A stretch of DNA of 64,000 nucleotides from Kitasatospora setae KM-6054 (GTDB lineage: Bacteria > Actinomycetota > Actinomycetes > Streptomycetales > Streptomycetaceae), in contig NC_016109.1 in NCBI RefSeq assembly GCF_000269985.1, positions 8,583,001 to 8,647,000 on the forward strand, read 5' to 3'. Below are positions 34,601-46,600 of the stretch, piece by piece. The notes beneath the pieces are model-generated. The model ran no database searches, was not told the DNA's origin, and saw only the letters and a program-made list of their open reading frames with translations. A program made the translations under genes and the position numbers. Each line of letters opens with the position of its first letter. The first letter of the stretch is position 1.

Positions 34601-37600
34601 CACGCCATGTGGTTGACCAGCGCGCCGTGCGGCACCAGCACGCCCTTGGGACGGCCGGTGGAGCCCGAGGTGTGGATCACGTACGCGGCGTCCAGCGGCC
34701 CCGGCTCCGGCCACTCCAGCGGACCGGGCGAGACGGGGAGCGCCGCGGCGTCCAGCACCAGCACCGGCAGCGGCAGTTCGGGCAGCTCGGCGCGGAACGC
34801 CGCCGCCGTCACCAGCAGCACCGGCCGGGCGTCCTCGACCGCGAAGCGCAGCCGGGCCGCCGGGTAGCGCGGGTCCAGCGGCAGCCAGGCCGCGCCCGCC
34901 TTGGCGACCGCCAGCATCGCGACCACCTGCTCCACCGTGCCCGGCAGCGCCAGCGCGACCACGTCGCCCCGGCCGACGCCGCGCCCGCGCAGCAGCCGGG
35001 CCGCCGCGTCGGAGCGGGCGTCCAGCTCGGCGAAGGTCAGGCCGCCCGAGCCGCCGGGAACAGCGACCGCGACCGCGTCCGGCGTCCGGTCCCGCTGGGC
35101 CCGGAACGCGGCCGGCATCGAGAGCCCCGCACCCGCACCCGCACCCGCACCCGCGTCCTGGTCCCGCACCGGCCCGCGCGCGGCGGCCGCCAGCGCGGCC
35201 CGCTCCGCGCCGTCCAGCACCTCCACCGCCCGCACCGGCCGGGCCGGGTCGGCGGCCAGCGCGCCCAGCAGCCGCACCAGCCGGTCGGCCAGCGCCCGGG
35301 CGGTCGCCGCCTCGAACAGGTCGGTGGCGAACTCCAGCGTCCCCTCCAGGCCGCGCGGCCGGCCCCGGCCGTCGCGGCGCTCGGCGAAAGAGAAGGTCAG
35401 GTCGAACTTGCTGATGCCGGTGCGCACCGGCTGCCGGGCCACCGACACGCCCGGCAGGTCGAGCGCGGCGTCCGCGGTGTTCTGCAGCACCAGCATGGCC
35501 TGGAACAGCGGGTGGCGGCTCTCGGTCCGCTCCGGCTCCAGCGCGTCCACCAGCCGCTCGAACGGCACGTCCTGGTGCGCGTACGCGGCCAGGTCGAACT
35601 CCCGGACCCGGTCCAGGACCTGCTCGAAGGTCGGGTCGCCGGACAGGTCGGTGCGCAGCACCAGCGTGTTGACGAAGAAGCCGACCAGGTCGTCCAGCGC
35701 CTCGTCGGTGCGGCCCGCGACCGGTGTGCCGAGCGCGATGTCCTCGCCGCCGCCGTGCCGGGACAGCAGCACCGCCAGCGCCGCCTGCAGCACCATGAAC
35801 AGGCTGCAGCCGCGGGCCCGGGCCAGCGCCTCCAGCGCCCGGTGGGTGTCCTCGTCGACGGGGAAGTCGAACGCCTCGCCCCGGTGCGAGGCCGCGGCCG
35901 GCCTGGGCCGGTCGGCCGGCAGCTCCAGGACGTCCGGCAGGTCCTCCAACGCCTCCCGCCAGAAGGCCAGCTGGCGCGCCGCCAGGCTCGCCGGGTCGGC
36001 CTCCTCGCCGAGCAGCGCGCGCTGCCACAGCGTGTAGTCCGCGTACTGCACCGGCAGCGCGGCCCACCCCGGCGCCCGCCCCGCCGACCGGGCCCGGTAC
36101 GCCTCGCCCAGCTCCCGGGCCAGCGGCGCCAGCGACCAGCCGTCGCCCGCGATGTGGTGCACCAGCAGCACCAGCACGTGCGCGTCCGCGCCGGTCCGCA
36201 GCAGCCGGGCCCGCACCGGGCGCTCCACCGCCACGTCGAAGGCGTACGCCGTCTCCGCCGCCAGCACCTCGTCCAGCCGCCGCGGGTCGACGTCGCGCGG
36301 CGCCAGGTCCAGGTCCGCGCCCGCCGCGTCCAGCACCAGCTGGCGCGGCACGCCCCCGGACTCCGGGAACACCGTGCGCAGCGACTCGTGCCGCTCCACC
36401 ACGTCGCGCAGCGCCCGCTCCAGCGCCGCCGCGTCCAGCGGCCCGTCCAGCCGCAGCACCAGCGGCACGTTGTACGTCGGGCTCGGCCCCGCGAACCGGT
36501 GCAGGAACCACAGCCGCTGCTGCGCGTACGACAGCGGCAGCTCGGCCGGCCGCCGCTGCGCCCGCACCAGCGCGGGCCGGGACGCCCCGGCGCCGTCCAG
36601 CGCCGCCGCCAGCGCGGCCGGCGTCGGGTGCTCGAAGACGGTGCGCACCTCGGCGTCCACGTCGAGCGCCGCGCGCAGCCGGGCCGCCAGCCGGGTGGCC
36701 AGCAGCGAGTGCCCGCCGAGCGCGAAGAAGTCCTCGTCCGCGCCGACCGACGGCCGGCCCAGCAGGTCCGCGAACAGGCCGCAGACCAGCTCCTCGCGGG
36801 CCGTCCGCGGCGCCCGCCCCGCCGGGGCCGGCCCGGCGGACGGCGCGGGCAGCGCCGCCCGGTCGACCTTCCCGTTCGGGTTCAGCGGGAACGCCGCCAG
36901 CGGCACCACCGCCGACGGCACCATGTAGCCCGGCAGCACCCGGCCCACCGCCGCCGCCAGCGCGGCCGGCTCCGGCCGGGCCCCCGCCGCCGGGACGACG
37001 TACGCCACCAGCCGCCGGTCGCCCGGCACGTCCTCGCGGACCAGCACGAACGCGTCCGCGACCTCCGGCAGGCCCGCCAGCACGCCCTCGATCTCGCCCG
37101 GCTCGACCCGGTAGCCGCGCAGCTTCACCTGCCCGTCGGCCCGCGCGACGTACGCCACCTCGCCGTCCGCCGTCCAGCGCACCAGGTCGCCGGTGCGGTA
37201 CATCCGGCTGCCGTCCGCCGCGAACGGGTCCGCCACGAAGCGGTCCGCCGTCGCGCCCGGCCGCCCCAGGTAGCCGCGCGCCACGCCCCGGCCCGCCAGG
37301 TACAGCTCGCCCACCACGCCCGGCGCCACCGGGTTCAGCGCGCCGTCCAGCACGTGCAGCCGCATCCCGTCCAGCGGCCGGCCGATCGGCGGCACCCCGG
37401 ACGCGTCCGGCCGGACCTCGTGCCGGGTCGCGAACGTCGTCGTCTCGGTCGGCCCGTACACGTGCAGCACCCGGGTGTCCGGCGCCGTCGCCGCCACCCG
37501 CCGCATCGCGTCCGGCGAGGCCAGCTCGCCGCCCGCGCACACCACCCGCAGGCCCGCGAACACGCCCGGATCGGTCTCCGCGACCACGTTGAACAGCGCC

Positions 37601-40600
37601 GTGGTCAGGAACACCGCCGTCACGCCGCGCTCCTGCACCGCCAGGTCCAGCCCCCGGGCCTCCAGCAGCCCGCCCGGCGCCACCACCACCCGGCCGCCGT
37701 TCAGCAGCGGCGCCCAGATCTCGAACGTCGAGGCGTCGAAGACGTACGCCGAGTGCATCAGCACCGCGTCCACCGCGCCGTCCGCCCAGGCCGCGTCCGC
37801 CGCCAGCGCCGCCACGTCCGCGTGGCTGACCCCGACGCCCTTGGGCAGGCCGGTCGAACCCGAGGTGAACATCACGTACGCCAGCGCGTCCGGCCCCGGC
37901 ACCGCCGCCGGACGGCCCGGCCGACCCGGCCCGCCGCGCAGCACCCGGCCCAGCCGGTCCAGCACCACCAGCGGCAGGCCCAGGCCCGCCACCCACGGCT
38001 CGGCCGCGCTCTCCTCGTCCACCACCAGCAGCCGCGGCGCCGCCACCGCCGCGACCCGGTCCAGCCGCTCGGCCGGCCAGCGCGCGTCCAGCGGCACGTA
38101 CGCCGCCGCCGCCCGCACCACGCCCAGCGAGGCCGTCACCACCGCCGCCGACCGGCCCAGCAGCACGCCCACCCGGTCCTCCGGACCGACCCCGTGCCCG
38201 GCCAGCACCGCCGCCAACTCGGCCGACAGCACGTCCAGTTCGGCGTACGACAGGACCGCCCCGCCGTCCGCCACCGCCACCGCGCCCGGCGCCGAGCGCA
38301 CCCGGCGGGCGAACAGCGCGGCCAGCGACCCCTCGTCGCCCGCCCCGGCCTCCCCGGACGCCCCCGGCAGCGCCCGGGCGGTGCCCCAGCGCGCCAGCCG
38401 CCGGTGCTCCTCGGCCGTCAGCAGGTCGTACCCCGACAGCCGCCGGTCCGGCTCCGCCGCCACCAGCTCCAGCAGCCGCACCAGCCGGGCCGCCAGCGCC
38501 TCCGCCGTCGACCGGTCGAACAGCGCCGTCGCGTACTCCAGCCCCGCCGACAGGCCGCCGCCCTCCTCCTCGGCGAACGCGAAGGTCAGGTCGAACTTGC
38601 TCAACCCGTTGTGCACCAGCCGCTGCTCCACCGCCAGCCCCGGCAGCTCCGCCCGGGCCGCCCGCTGGTTCTGCAGCACCACCACGGTCTGCACCAGCGG
38701 GTGGTGGTCGCGCGCCCGCACCGGGTTCAGCTCCTCCACCAGCCGCTCGAACGGCACGTCCTGGTGCGCGTACGCCGCCAGGTCGAACTCCCGTACCCGG
38801 CCGAGCAGTTCACGGAACGTCGGATCACCCGACAAGTCGGTGCGGAGCACCAGCGTGTTCACGAAGAACCCGACCAGCTCCTCCAGTCCCGGATCCGTCC
38901 GCCCCGCCACCGGCGCCCCCAGCGGCACGTCCTCCCCGGCCCCGTGCCGGGACAGCAGCACCGCCACCGCCGCCCGCAGCACCATGAACAGCGTGCTGCC
39001 CGCCGACCGGGCCAGCCCCAGCAGCGCCGCCGGCAGCCCGGCCGGCAGCTCGAACTCCACCACCGCGCCGCGCGGATCCGCCACCGCCGGCCGCGCCCGG
39101 TCCCACGGCAGCTCCACCAGCCCCGGCAGACCCGCCAGCGCGCCCCGCCAGAACGCCAACTGCTCCGGCAGCAGCACCCCGTCCTCGGCCAGCAGCCCGC
39201 GCTGCCACAGCGCGTAGTCCGCGTACTGCACCCCCGACCCGGCCGGCGCCTCCGCACCCGCCAACCGGGCCCGGTACGCCGCGCCCAGATCCCGCACCAG
39301 CGGCCCCAGCGACCAGCCGTCCGCCGCGATGTGGTGCAGCACCAGCACCAGCACGTGGTGCTCCGGCGCCGCCCGCAGCAGCCGGGCCCGCAACGGCGGA
39401 TCCACCAGCACGTCGAACGGCTCGCCCACCGCCGCCAGCACCGCCCCCTCCAGGTCGACCGGCGCCACCCCCTCCACCGGCGGACGCGGCGCCGCCCGCT
39501 CCGCCGACAGCACCAGCTGGTACGGCACGCCCCCCGCCTCCGGGAACACCGTGCGCAGCGACTCGTGCCGCTCCACCACGTCCAGCAGCGCCCCGCGCAG
39601 GGCATCCGCGTCCAGCGCGCCGCGCAACTCCAGCACCAGCGGCAGGTTGTACGACGAACCCGGGCCCTCCATCCGGTTCAGGAACCACAGCCGCCCCTGC
39701 GCGAACGACAACGGCACCGGATCCGGACGCCGCGCCCCCGCCACCACCGCCGGACGCCGCGCCGCCGCCGGATCCAGCACCCGGGCCAGCGCCGCCGCCG
39801 TCGGGTGGTCGAACAGCGTCCGCACCGACAGCTCCGCCCCCAGCACCGCCCGCAGCCGGCCCACCACCCGCATCGCCAGCAGCGAGTGCCCGCCCAGCTC
39901 GAAGAACCCCTCCCGGGGCCCGACCGCCGACCGCTCCAGCACCTCCGCGAAGACCCCCGCGACCAACTCCTCCCGCACCCCCAGCGGCTCCCCGCCACCG
40001 CCACCCCGGAACTCCTCCGCCGGCGCGGGCAGCGCCGACCGGTCCACCTTCCCGTTCGGCAGCAGCGGCAGCGCCGCCAGCACCACCACCGCCGACGGCA
40101 CCAGGTGCCCCGGCAGCACCCCCGCCAACGCCGCCCGCAACGCCGGACCCGACACCCCCGCCCCCACCGCGTACCCCACCAGCCGCGGCTCGCCCGGCAC
40201 GTCCTCGCGCACCACCGCGCACGCCGCCGACACCCCGTCCAGCGCCCCCAGCGCCGCCGCCACCTCACCCGGCTCCACCCGGAACCCGCGCAGCTTCACC
40301 TGCTCGTCCGCGCGCGCGACGTGCTGCAGCAGCCCGTCCGCCGACCACCGCACCAGATCACCGGAGCGGTACATCCGCGCCCCGCCGCCCTCGAACGGAT
40401 CCGCGACGAACCGCTCCGCCGTCAGCCCCGGCCGCCCCAGGTAGCCGCGCGCCAGGTTCGGCCCCGACAGGTACAACTCGCCCACCACACCCGCCGGCAC
40501 CGGCCGCAGCGCCCCGTCCAGCACGTACGCCCGCATCCCGTCCACCGGCCGGCCGATCGGCACCGACCCGCCCGGCCGCTCCGGCTCCGCCGCCCCGGCC

Positions 40601-43600
40601 GTCCGGTGCGCCGTCGCGTCGATCGTCACCTCCGTCGGCCCGTACAGGTTGTGCACCGCCACCCCCCACCGCCCGGCCACCGCCACCGCCAACCCGCGCG
40701 GCAGCGCCTCACCCCCGCACAGCACCGCCCGCAACCCGGCCGACGGCCGCCCGGCAGCACCGGCCCCGGCGGAGCCCTCCGGGCAGTGGGCGCCGCCGTG
40801 CCGCACCGCCAGGCCGCCCCCGGCGCCCGTCCCGGCCGCCCGCGTGCCGTCTCCGGCCTGCCCGGCCGGGTCCCGGTGGTCGTCCGTCGCCCCGGTGGTG
40901 CCGTCGGCCGGTCGGGTGTCGCCGTGCCCGGCCGGCCGGTCGCTTCCGGCCCCGGCGCCCGTCCGGGCCGCCCGCGTGCCGTCGGCCGTCGGGTGGTCTC
41001 CGCTCTGTTCCTGTCCCTGTCCCTGTCCCCGCCCGTTCGGCGCGGCCGCCCGCAGGGCCTGCGCGCCGTCGTCCGCCCGCGCGGCGTCCGGGCCGCTCTC
41101 GGCGAGGACCAGGGCCAGGTGCGAGGGCACGAACTGGGCCACCGTCACGTCGAAGCGGCGCATCCAGTCGAGCAGTTCGCGCGGTTCCCGGTTGGCCCCG
41201 GCCGGGGTCACGCAGACCTCGGCGCCCTGGGTCAGCGGCAGCCACAGCTCCCACACCGAGGCGTCGAAGCTGGTGGAGGTGCGGGCCAGTACCCGGTCGT
41301 CCGGGGTCAGTTCGAGGTGGCGGGCCATCCAGGCCATGTGGTTGGCCAGCGCCAGGTGCGGGACGACCACGCCCTTGGGGCGGCCGGTCGAGCCGGAGGT
41401 GTAGATCACGTACGCCGCGGCCGCCGGGTCGGCGGGCCGGAACGTCCCGGCCGGCCCGGCCGTCCCGCCCGCCGGGGCGGGCAGCGGTTCGTCCAGGGAC
41501 AGCCGGGGCACCGGCCCCGTCGCCGCCTCGGCCGGCGCGCCCGCGCCGGTGAGCAGCAGCGCGGGCCGCGCGTCGTCCAGCATCTGCCGGATCCGGGCCG
41601 CCGGGTAGCCGGGGTCGACCGGCAGGTAGGCCGCGCCCGCGCGCAGTACGGCCAGCATCGCCACCACCGTCCGGGCCGACGGCTCGGCGGCCAGCGCCAC
41701 CAGTGCTCCGCCGCCGATCCCGCGTCCGCGCAGCACGCCCGCCAGCGCGTCGGCCCGCGCGTCCAGCTCGGCGTAGGTCAGGCGGGTGTCCGCGTCGCGG
41801 ACGGCGGGGGCGTCCGGGGTGCGGGCGGCCCAGGCGGCGACCGCGCCGGGCACGTCCGAGTCCGGCAGCGGACGCGCCGCGCCGCGGCCGAGGGCCAGCA
41901 TCCCGGTCCGCTCCCCGGCCGACAGCGGGTCGATCGCCCCGACGGTCAGCTCCGGGTCGTCGGCGACCAGGGCGAGGACGCGGGCGAACCGGTCCGCGAG
42001 CGCCCGCGCCGTCGCCGGGTCGAACAGTTCGGCGGCGTACTCCAGGTGCCCGCCCAGCCGGGGCCCGCCGGCCCCTCCGCCATCGCCGTCACCGTCCCCG
42101 TCCCCGACCCCGTCCCCGGCCTCCTCGACCAGCGAGAAGGTCAGGTCGAACTTGCTGGTCGCGGGCGGCCCCGAGAGGTCGCGCACCGCGACGCCCGGCA
42201 GGTCGAGCACGGCCGGGCGCTGGTTCTGCAGCACCAGCATGGTCTGGAACAGCGGGTGGTGGCCGCCGGACCGGTCCGGGTTGAGCGCCTCCACCAGCCG
42301 TTCGAACGGCAGGTCGGCGTTCTCGAACGCGGCCAGGTCGAACGCGGCGACCCGGCGCAGCAGTTCGCGGAAGCCGGGGTCGCCGGAGAGGTCGGTGCGC
42401 AGCACCACCGTGTTGACGAAGAACCCCACCAGCTCGTCCAGCGCTTCGTCGGTCCGCCCGGCCACCGCCGTCCCGACCGGCACGTCGGTGCCCGCGCCGT
42501 GCGCGTGCAGCGTCACCGCGAGCGCCGCGTGCAGCGCCATGAACGGCGTGCAGCCGCTCTCCCGGGCCAGCCGCACCAGCCGCCCGTACGTCCCGGCGTC
42601 CAGCGCGAACGGCACCGACCCGCCCCGGTGCCCGGGCAGCGCCGGCCGCGGCCGGTCCCACGGCAGCCCGACCGGACCGGGCAGCCCGGCCAACGCCTCC
42701 TGCCAGAAGGCGAGTTGGCGTGCGACCGGCGCCGCGGGGTCGTCCTCCGCGCCGAGCAGCGCGCGCTGCCACAGCGCGTAGTCCGCGTACTGCACCCGCA
42801 ACGGCGGCCACTCCGGCTCCCCGCCGCCACCCGCCGCCCGGGCCCGGTACGCCGCGCCCAGGTCCCGGCAGAGCGGCGCCAGCGACCAGCCGTCCGCCCC
42901 CACGTGGTGCAGCACCAGCACCAGCACGTGCCGCTCCGCGCCGACCCGCAGCAGCCGGGCCCGCACCGGCAGGTCCGCCGCCAGGTCGAACGGCGCCCCC
43001 GCCAGCCGCGCCACCTCCCCGGCCGCCCACCCGTCCGGCCCCGCCGCGCCCGGCCCGTCCGCCGCCCCCGCCGGGGCGGTGACGACCTCCAGCGGGACCA
43101 GCGCGGCCGCCGCCGCCGGTTCCAGCACCACCTGCCGGGGTATGCCGTCGTGCTCGGCGAGGACCGTGCGCAGGCTCTCGTGGCGGGCCAGCACGTCGGC
43201 CAGCGCGCCGCGCAGCGCGCTCGCGTCCAGCGGCCCGTCCAGCGCCAGCACCAGCGGGACGTTGTAGACGTCGTCGCCCGGGCCCGCCGCCCGGTTGAGG
43301 AACCACAGGCGCTGCTGCGCGTACGACAGCGGCAGCGGGTCGGGTCTGTCGACGGCGGTCAGCGCGGGCCGGGCCGCGCCGGCGGCGCCGTCCAGCGCCG
43401 CCGTCAGGGCGGCCGGCGTCGGGTGGGCGAAGACCTCGCGCAGGCCGAGTTCGGCGCCCAGCGCGGTGCGGATCCGGCCGGCCAGCCGGGTGGCGAGCAG
43501 CGAGTGCCCGCCGAGCGCGAAGAAGTCGTCGTCGGCGCCGACCCGCTCCACCCCCAGCACCTCGGCGAACAGGCCCGCCAGCACCTCCTCGCGCGCGGTG

Positions 43601-46600
43601 CGCGGGGCGGTCCGGGCGCCGGCCGGGAGCGCGGGGGCGGGCAGCGCGGCCCGGTCGACCTTGCCGTTGGCGTTCAGCGGCAGCGCGTCCAGCAGCACGA
43701 ACGCGCCGGGCACCGTGTACGCGGGCAGCACCCGGCCGAGCGCGCGGGCCAGCCCGGGCCCGTCCGGCCGGGTACCCGGCGCGGGCACCACGTAGGCGAC
43801 CAGCCGGGGGTTGCCGGGCACGTCCTCGCGGACCAGCACCCGCGCGTCACACACGTCGGCGCGGGCCAGCAGCGCGTTCTCCACCTCGCCCGGCTCGATC
43901 CGGAAGCCGCGCAGCTTGACCTGTCCGTCGGCCCGCCCCACGTACTCGACGTCGCCGCCGGCCGTCCAGCGCACCACGTCGCCGGTGCGGTACATCCGGG
44001 CGCCGCCGCCCTCGAACGGGTCCGCGACGAACCGCCCGGCGGTCAGCCCGGGCCGCCCCAGGTAGCCGCGGGCCACGCCCGCGCCGCCCACGTACAGCTC
44101 GCCCGGCACGCCCGCCGGGACCGGCCGCAGCGCCGCGTCCAGCACGTACAGCCGCATCCCGTCCAGGGCGCGGCCGATCGGCGGCACCCCGGCCGCGTCC
44201 GGCCGCACCTCGTGCCGGGTCGCGAACGTCGTCGTCTCGGTCGGCCCGTACACGTGCAGCACCCGGGTGCCCGGCGCGGCCGCGGCGATCCGCCGCATCA
44301 GGTCGGGCGCGGCCGCCTCGCCGCCCGCCGCGACCAGCCGCAGGCCCGCGAACGCCGCCGGGTCGGTGCGGGCGATCTCGTTGCACAGCGCCGTGGTGAG
44401 GAACAGCGCCGTCACGCCGTCCCGGGCCACCGCCGCCCGCAGCGTCCGCGCGTCCGGCACGCCGGGCTCCGCGACCACCACCCGGCCGCCGTTCAGCAGC
44501 GGCGCCCAGATCTCGAACGTCGAGGCGTCGAAGACGTACGCCGAGTGCATCAGCACCGCGTCCACCGCGCCGTCCGCCCAGGCCGCGTCCGCCGCCAGCG
44601 CCAGCACGTCCGCGTGGCTGACCCCGACGCCCTTGGGCAGGCCGGTCGACCCCGAGGTGAAGACGGTGTACGCCAGCCGGTCGCCGCGCACCGGCCCCGG
44701 CAGCGCGCCCGGCCGCTCGGGACCGCCGCGCAGCAGGCCGCCCGCCCGGTCCAGCACCAGCACCGGCAGCCGCCCGGCCGCCCCGGCCACCCACGGCAGC
44801 CCGGCCGCCGCCCCGTCCACCACCAGCGCCCGCACCCGGCCCACCTCGGCCACCCGGTCCAGCCGCTCGGCCGGCCACCCCGGGTCCATCGGCACGTACA
44901 CCGCCCCGGCCGCCACCGCGCCCAGCGACGCCGCCACCACCGCCGCCGACCGCCCCAGCAGGACGCCGACCCCGTCCTCCGCGCCCAGCCCCCACCCGGC
45001 CAGCGCCCGGCCCAGCGCGCCCGCCGACTCCGCCAGCTCCCCGTACGAGAGCACCGCGCCGCCGTCCAGCACCGCCGGGGCCGCCGGGTCCCGGCGCACC
45101 CGCTCCGCGAACGCCGCCGCCAGCCCGCCCGCCGCCGTGCCGTCCGCCGTCCCCGCCGGCAGCGCCGCGCCCCGGCCGCCGGCCAGCAGCTCCCGGGCCC
45201 GCTCCGGGGCGACCAGCGGCAGCCCGTCCACCGGCGCGCCGGTGGACGCGGCGGCGAACGCGGCCAGGAAGTCGAGCAGCGCCCGCTGGTGCAGCCGGAC
45301 CTCCTCCGGGTGGTACAGCGCCGGGTTGCTGTCCAGGCCGAGCAGCGGGCCGGCGCCCTCCGAGCGCTCCGAGACGAACAGCGACACGTCGTCCACCGGG
45401 CCGACCGACAGCACCCGGGAGAGCGCCGGGCTCCCGGCGAAGTCCAGCGCGTAGTCGTAGCCCATGACGTTGACCACCACGTCGGTCAGCCGCGCCCCGC
45501 CGTCCGCCAGGTTCAGCTCCCGGGCCAGCCGCTCGCGCGGGAAGCGCCGGTGCCGCAGCGCCCCGCGCATCTCGGCGGCCACCGCCCGCACCAGGCCCCC
45601 GACCGTCGCGTCCGGCCCGACCGCCAGCGGCAGCGGCAGGATCGTCGCGGTCATCCCGACCGCGTCGCGCAGCGCCCCCGGCCGGCCGTGCGAGGCCAGC
45701 CCCACGCACACCTCGGCCCGGCCGGAGACCCGCGCCGCGTACGCCGCCACCGCCGCCACCAGGACCGCGCTCCAGGTGGTGCGGCTCTCCGCCGCCAGCC
45801 GCCGCAGCCCGTCGAACACCGGCAGCGCCAGCGTCCCGCCGGTGTGCAGCGCCCCCACCCCCGACCGCTCCGGGCCGGCCGCGCCCGCCGCGCCCTCGGC
45901 CAGGTCGGTGCGCCGCCGCAGCAGCCCCGCCCCGCTGCCGTCCGCCCGGCCGGCGAACCGGCCCGTCCAGTACGCCCGGTCCGCCTCGAACCGCTCCGAC
46001 GCCAGGTAGGCCGCCTCGTCCGCGACCAGCGCGCCCAGCGGCCCGCCCGGCGCCACCGCCGACTCCGGGTCGGCCCCGCCCACCAGCCGGGTGTACAGCT
46101 CGGCGGTCGCCCGGGCGACCAGCGCGCCGCTCAGCCCGTCCATCGCGATGTGGTGGAAGCGCACGTACCAGTAGTGCAGCTCCGGACCCAGCCGCAGCAG
46201 CGCGTGGTGGTGCGCGGGCGCCGCCACGTCGTCCACCTCGGCCAGCTTCGCCGCCATGTACCGCTCCGCCGCCGCCACCGGGTCCGCCGCCCCCGACACG
46301 TCCACCAGCCGCAGCCGCCGCCGCACCGCCGCCGGCCGCACCACCCGCTGCCGGACCCGGCCGTCCTCCTCCACCAGCACCGTGTTGAGGCTGTCGCACA
46401 GGTGCAGCACCCGGTCGACCGCCGTCGCGAACAGCCCCTCGTCGAGCCCGCCCCGGATCTCCAGGCACTCGGCGATGTTGTACTTCGGGCTCTCCGGGTC
46501 GAGCAACTGGCCGTACCGCACGCCCTGCTGCGCCGCGGTCAGCTCCAGCAGCTCGGGAACGGGGGCGGGGGCGGGGGCGGGAGTGGAGACGGGAGCGGGG

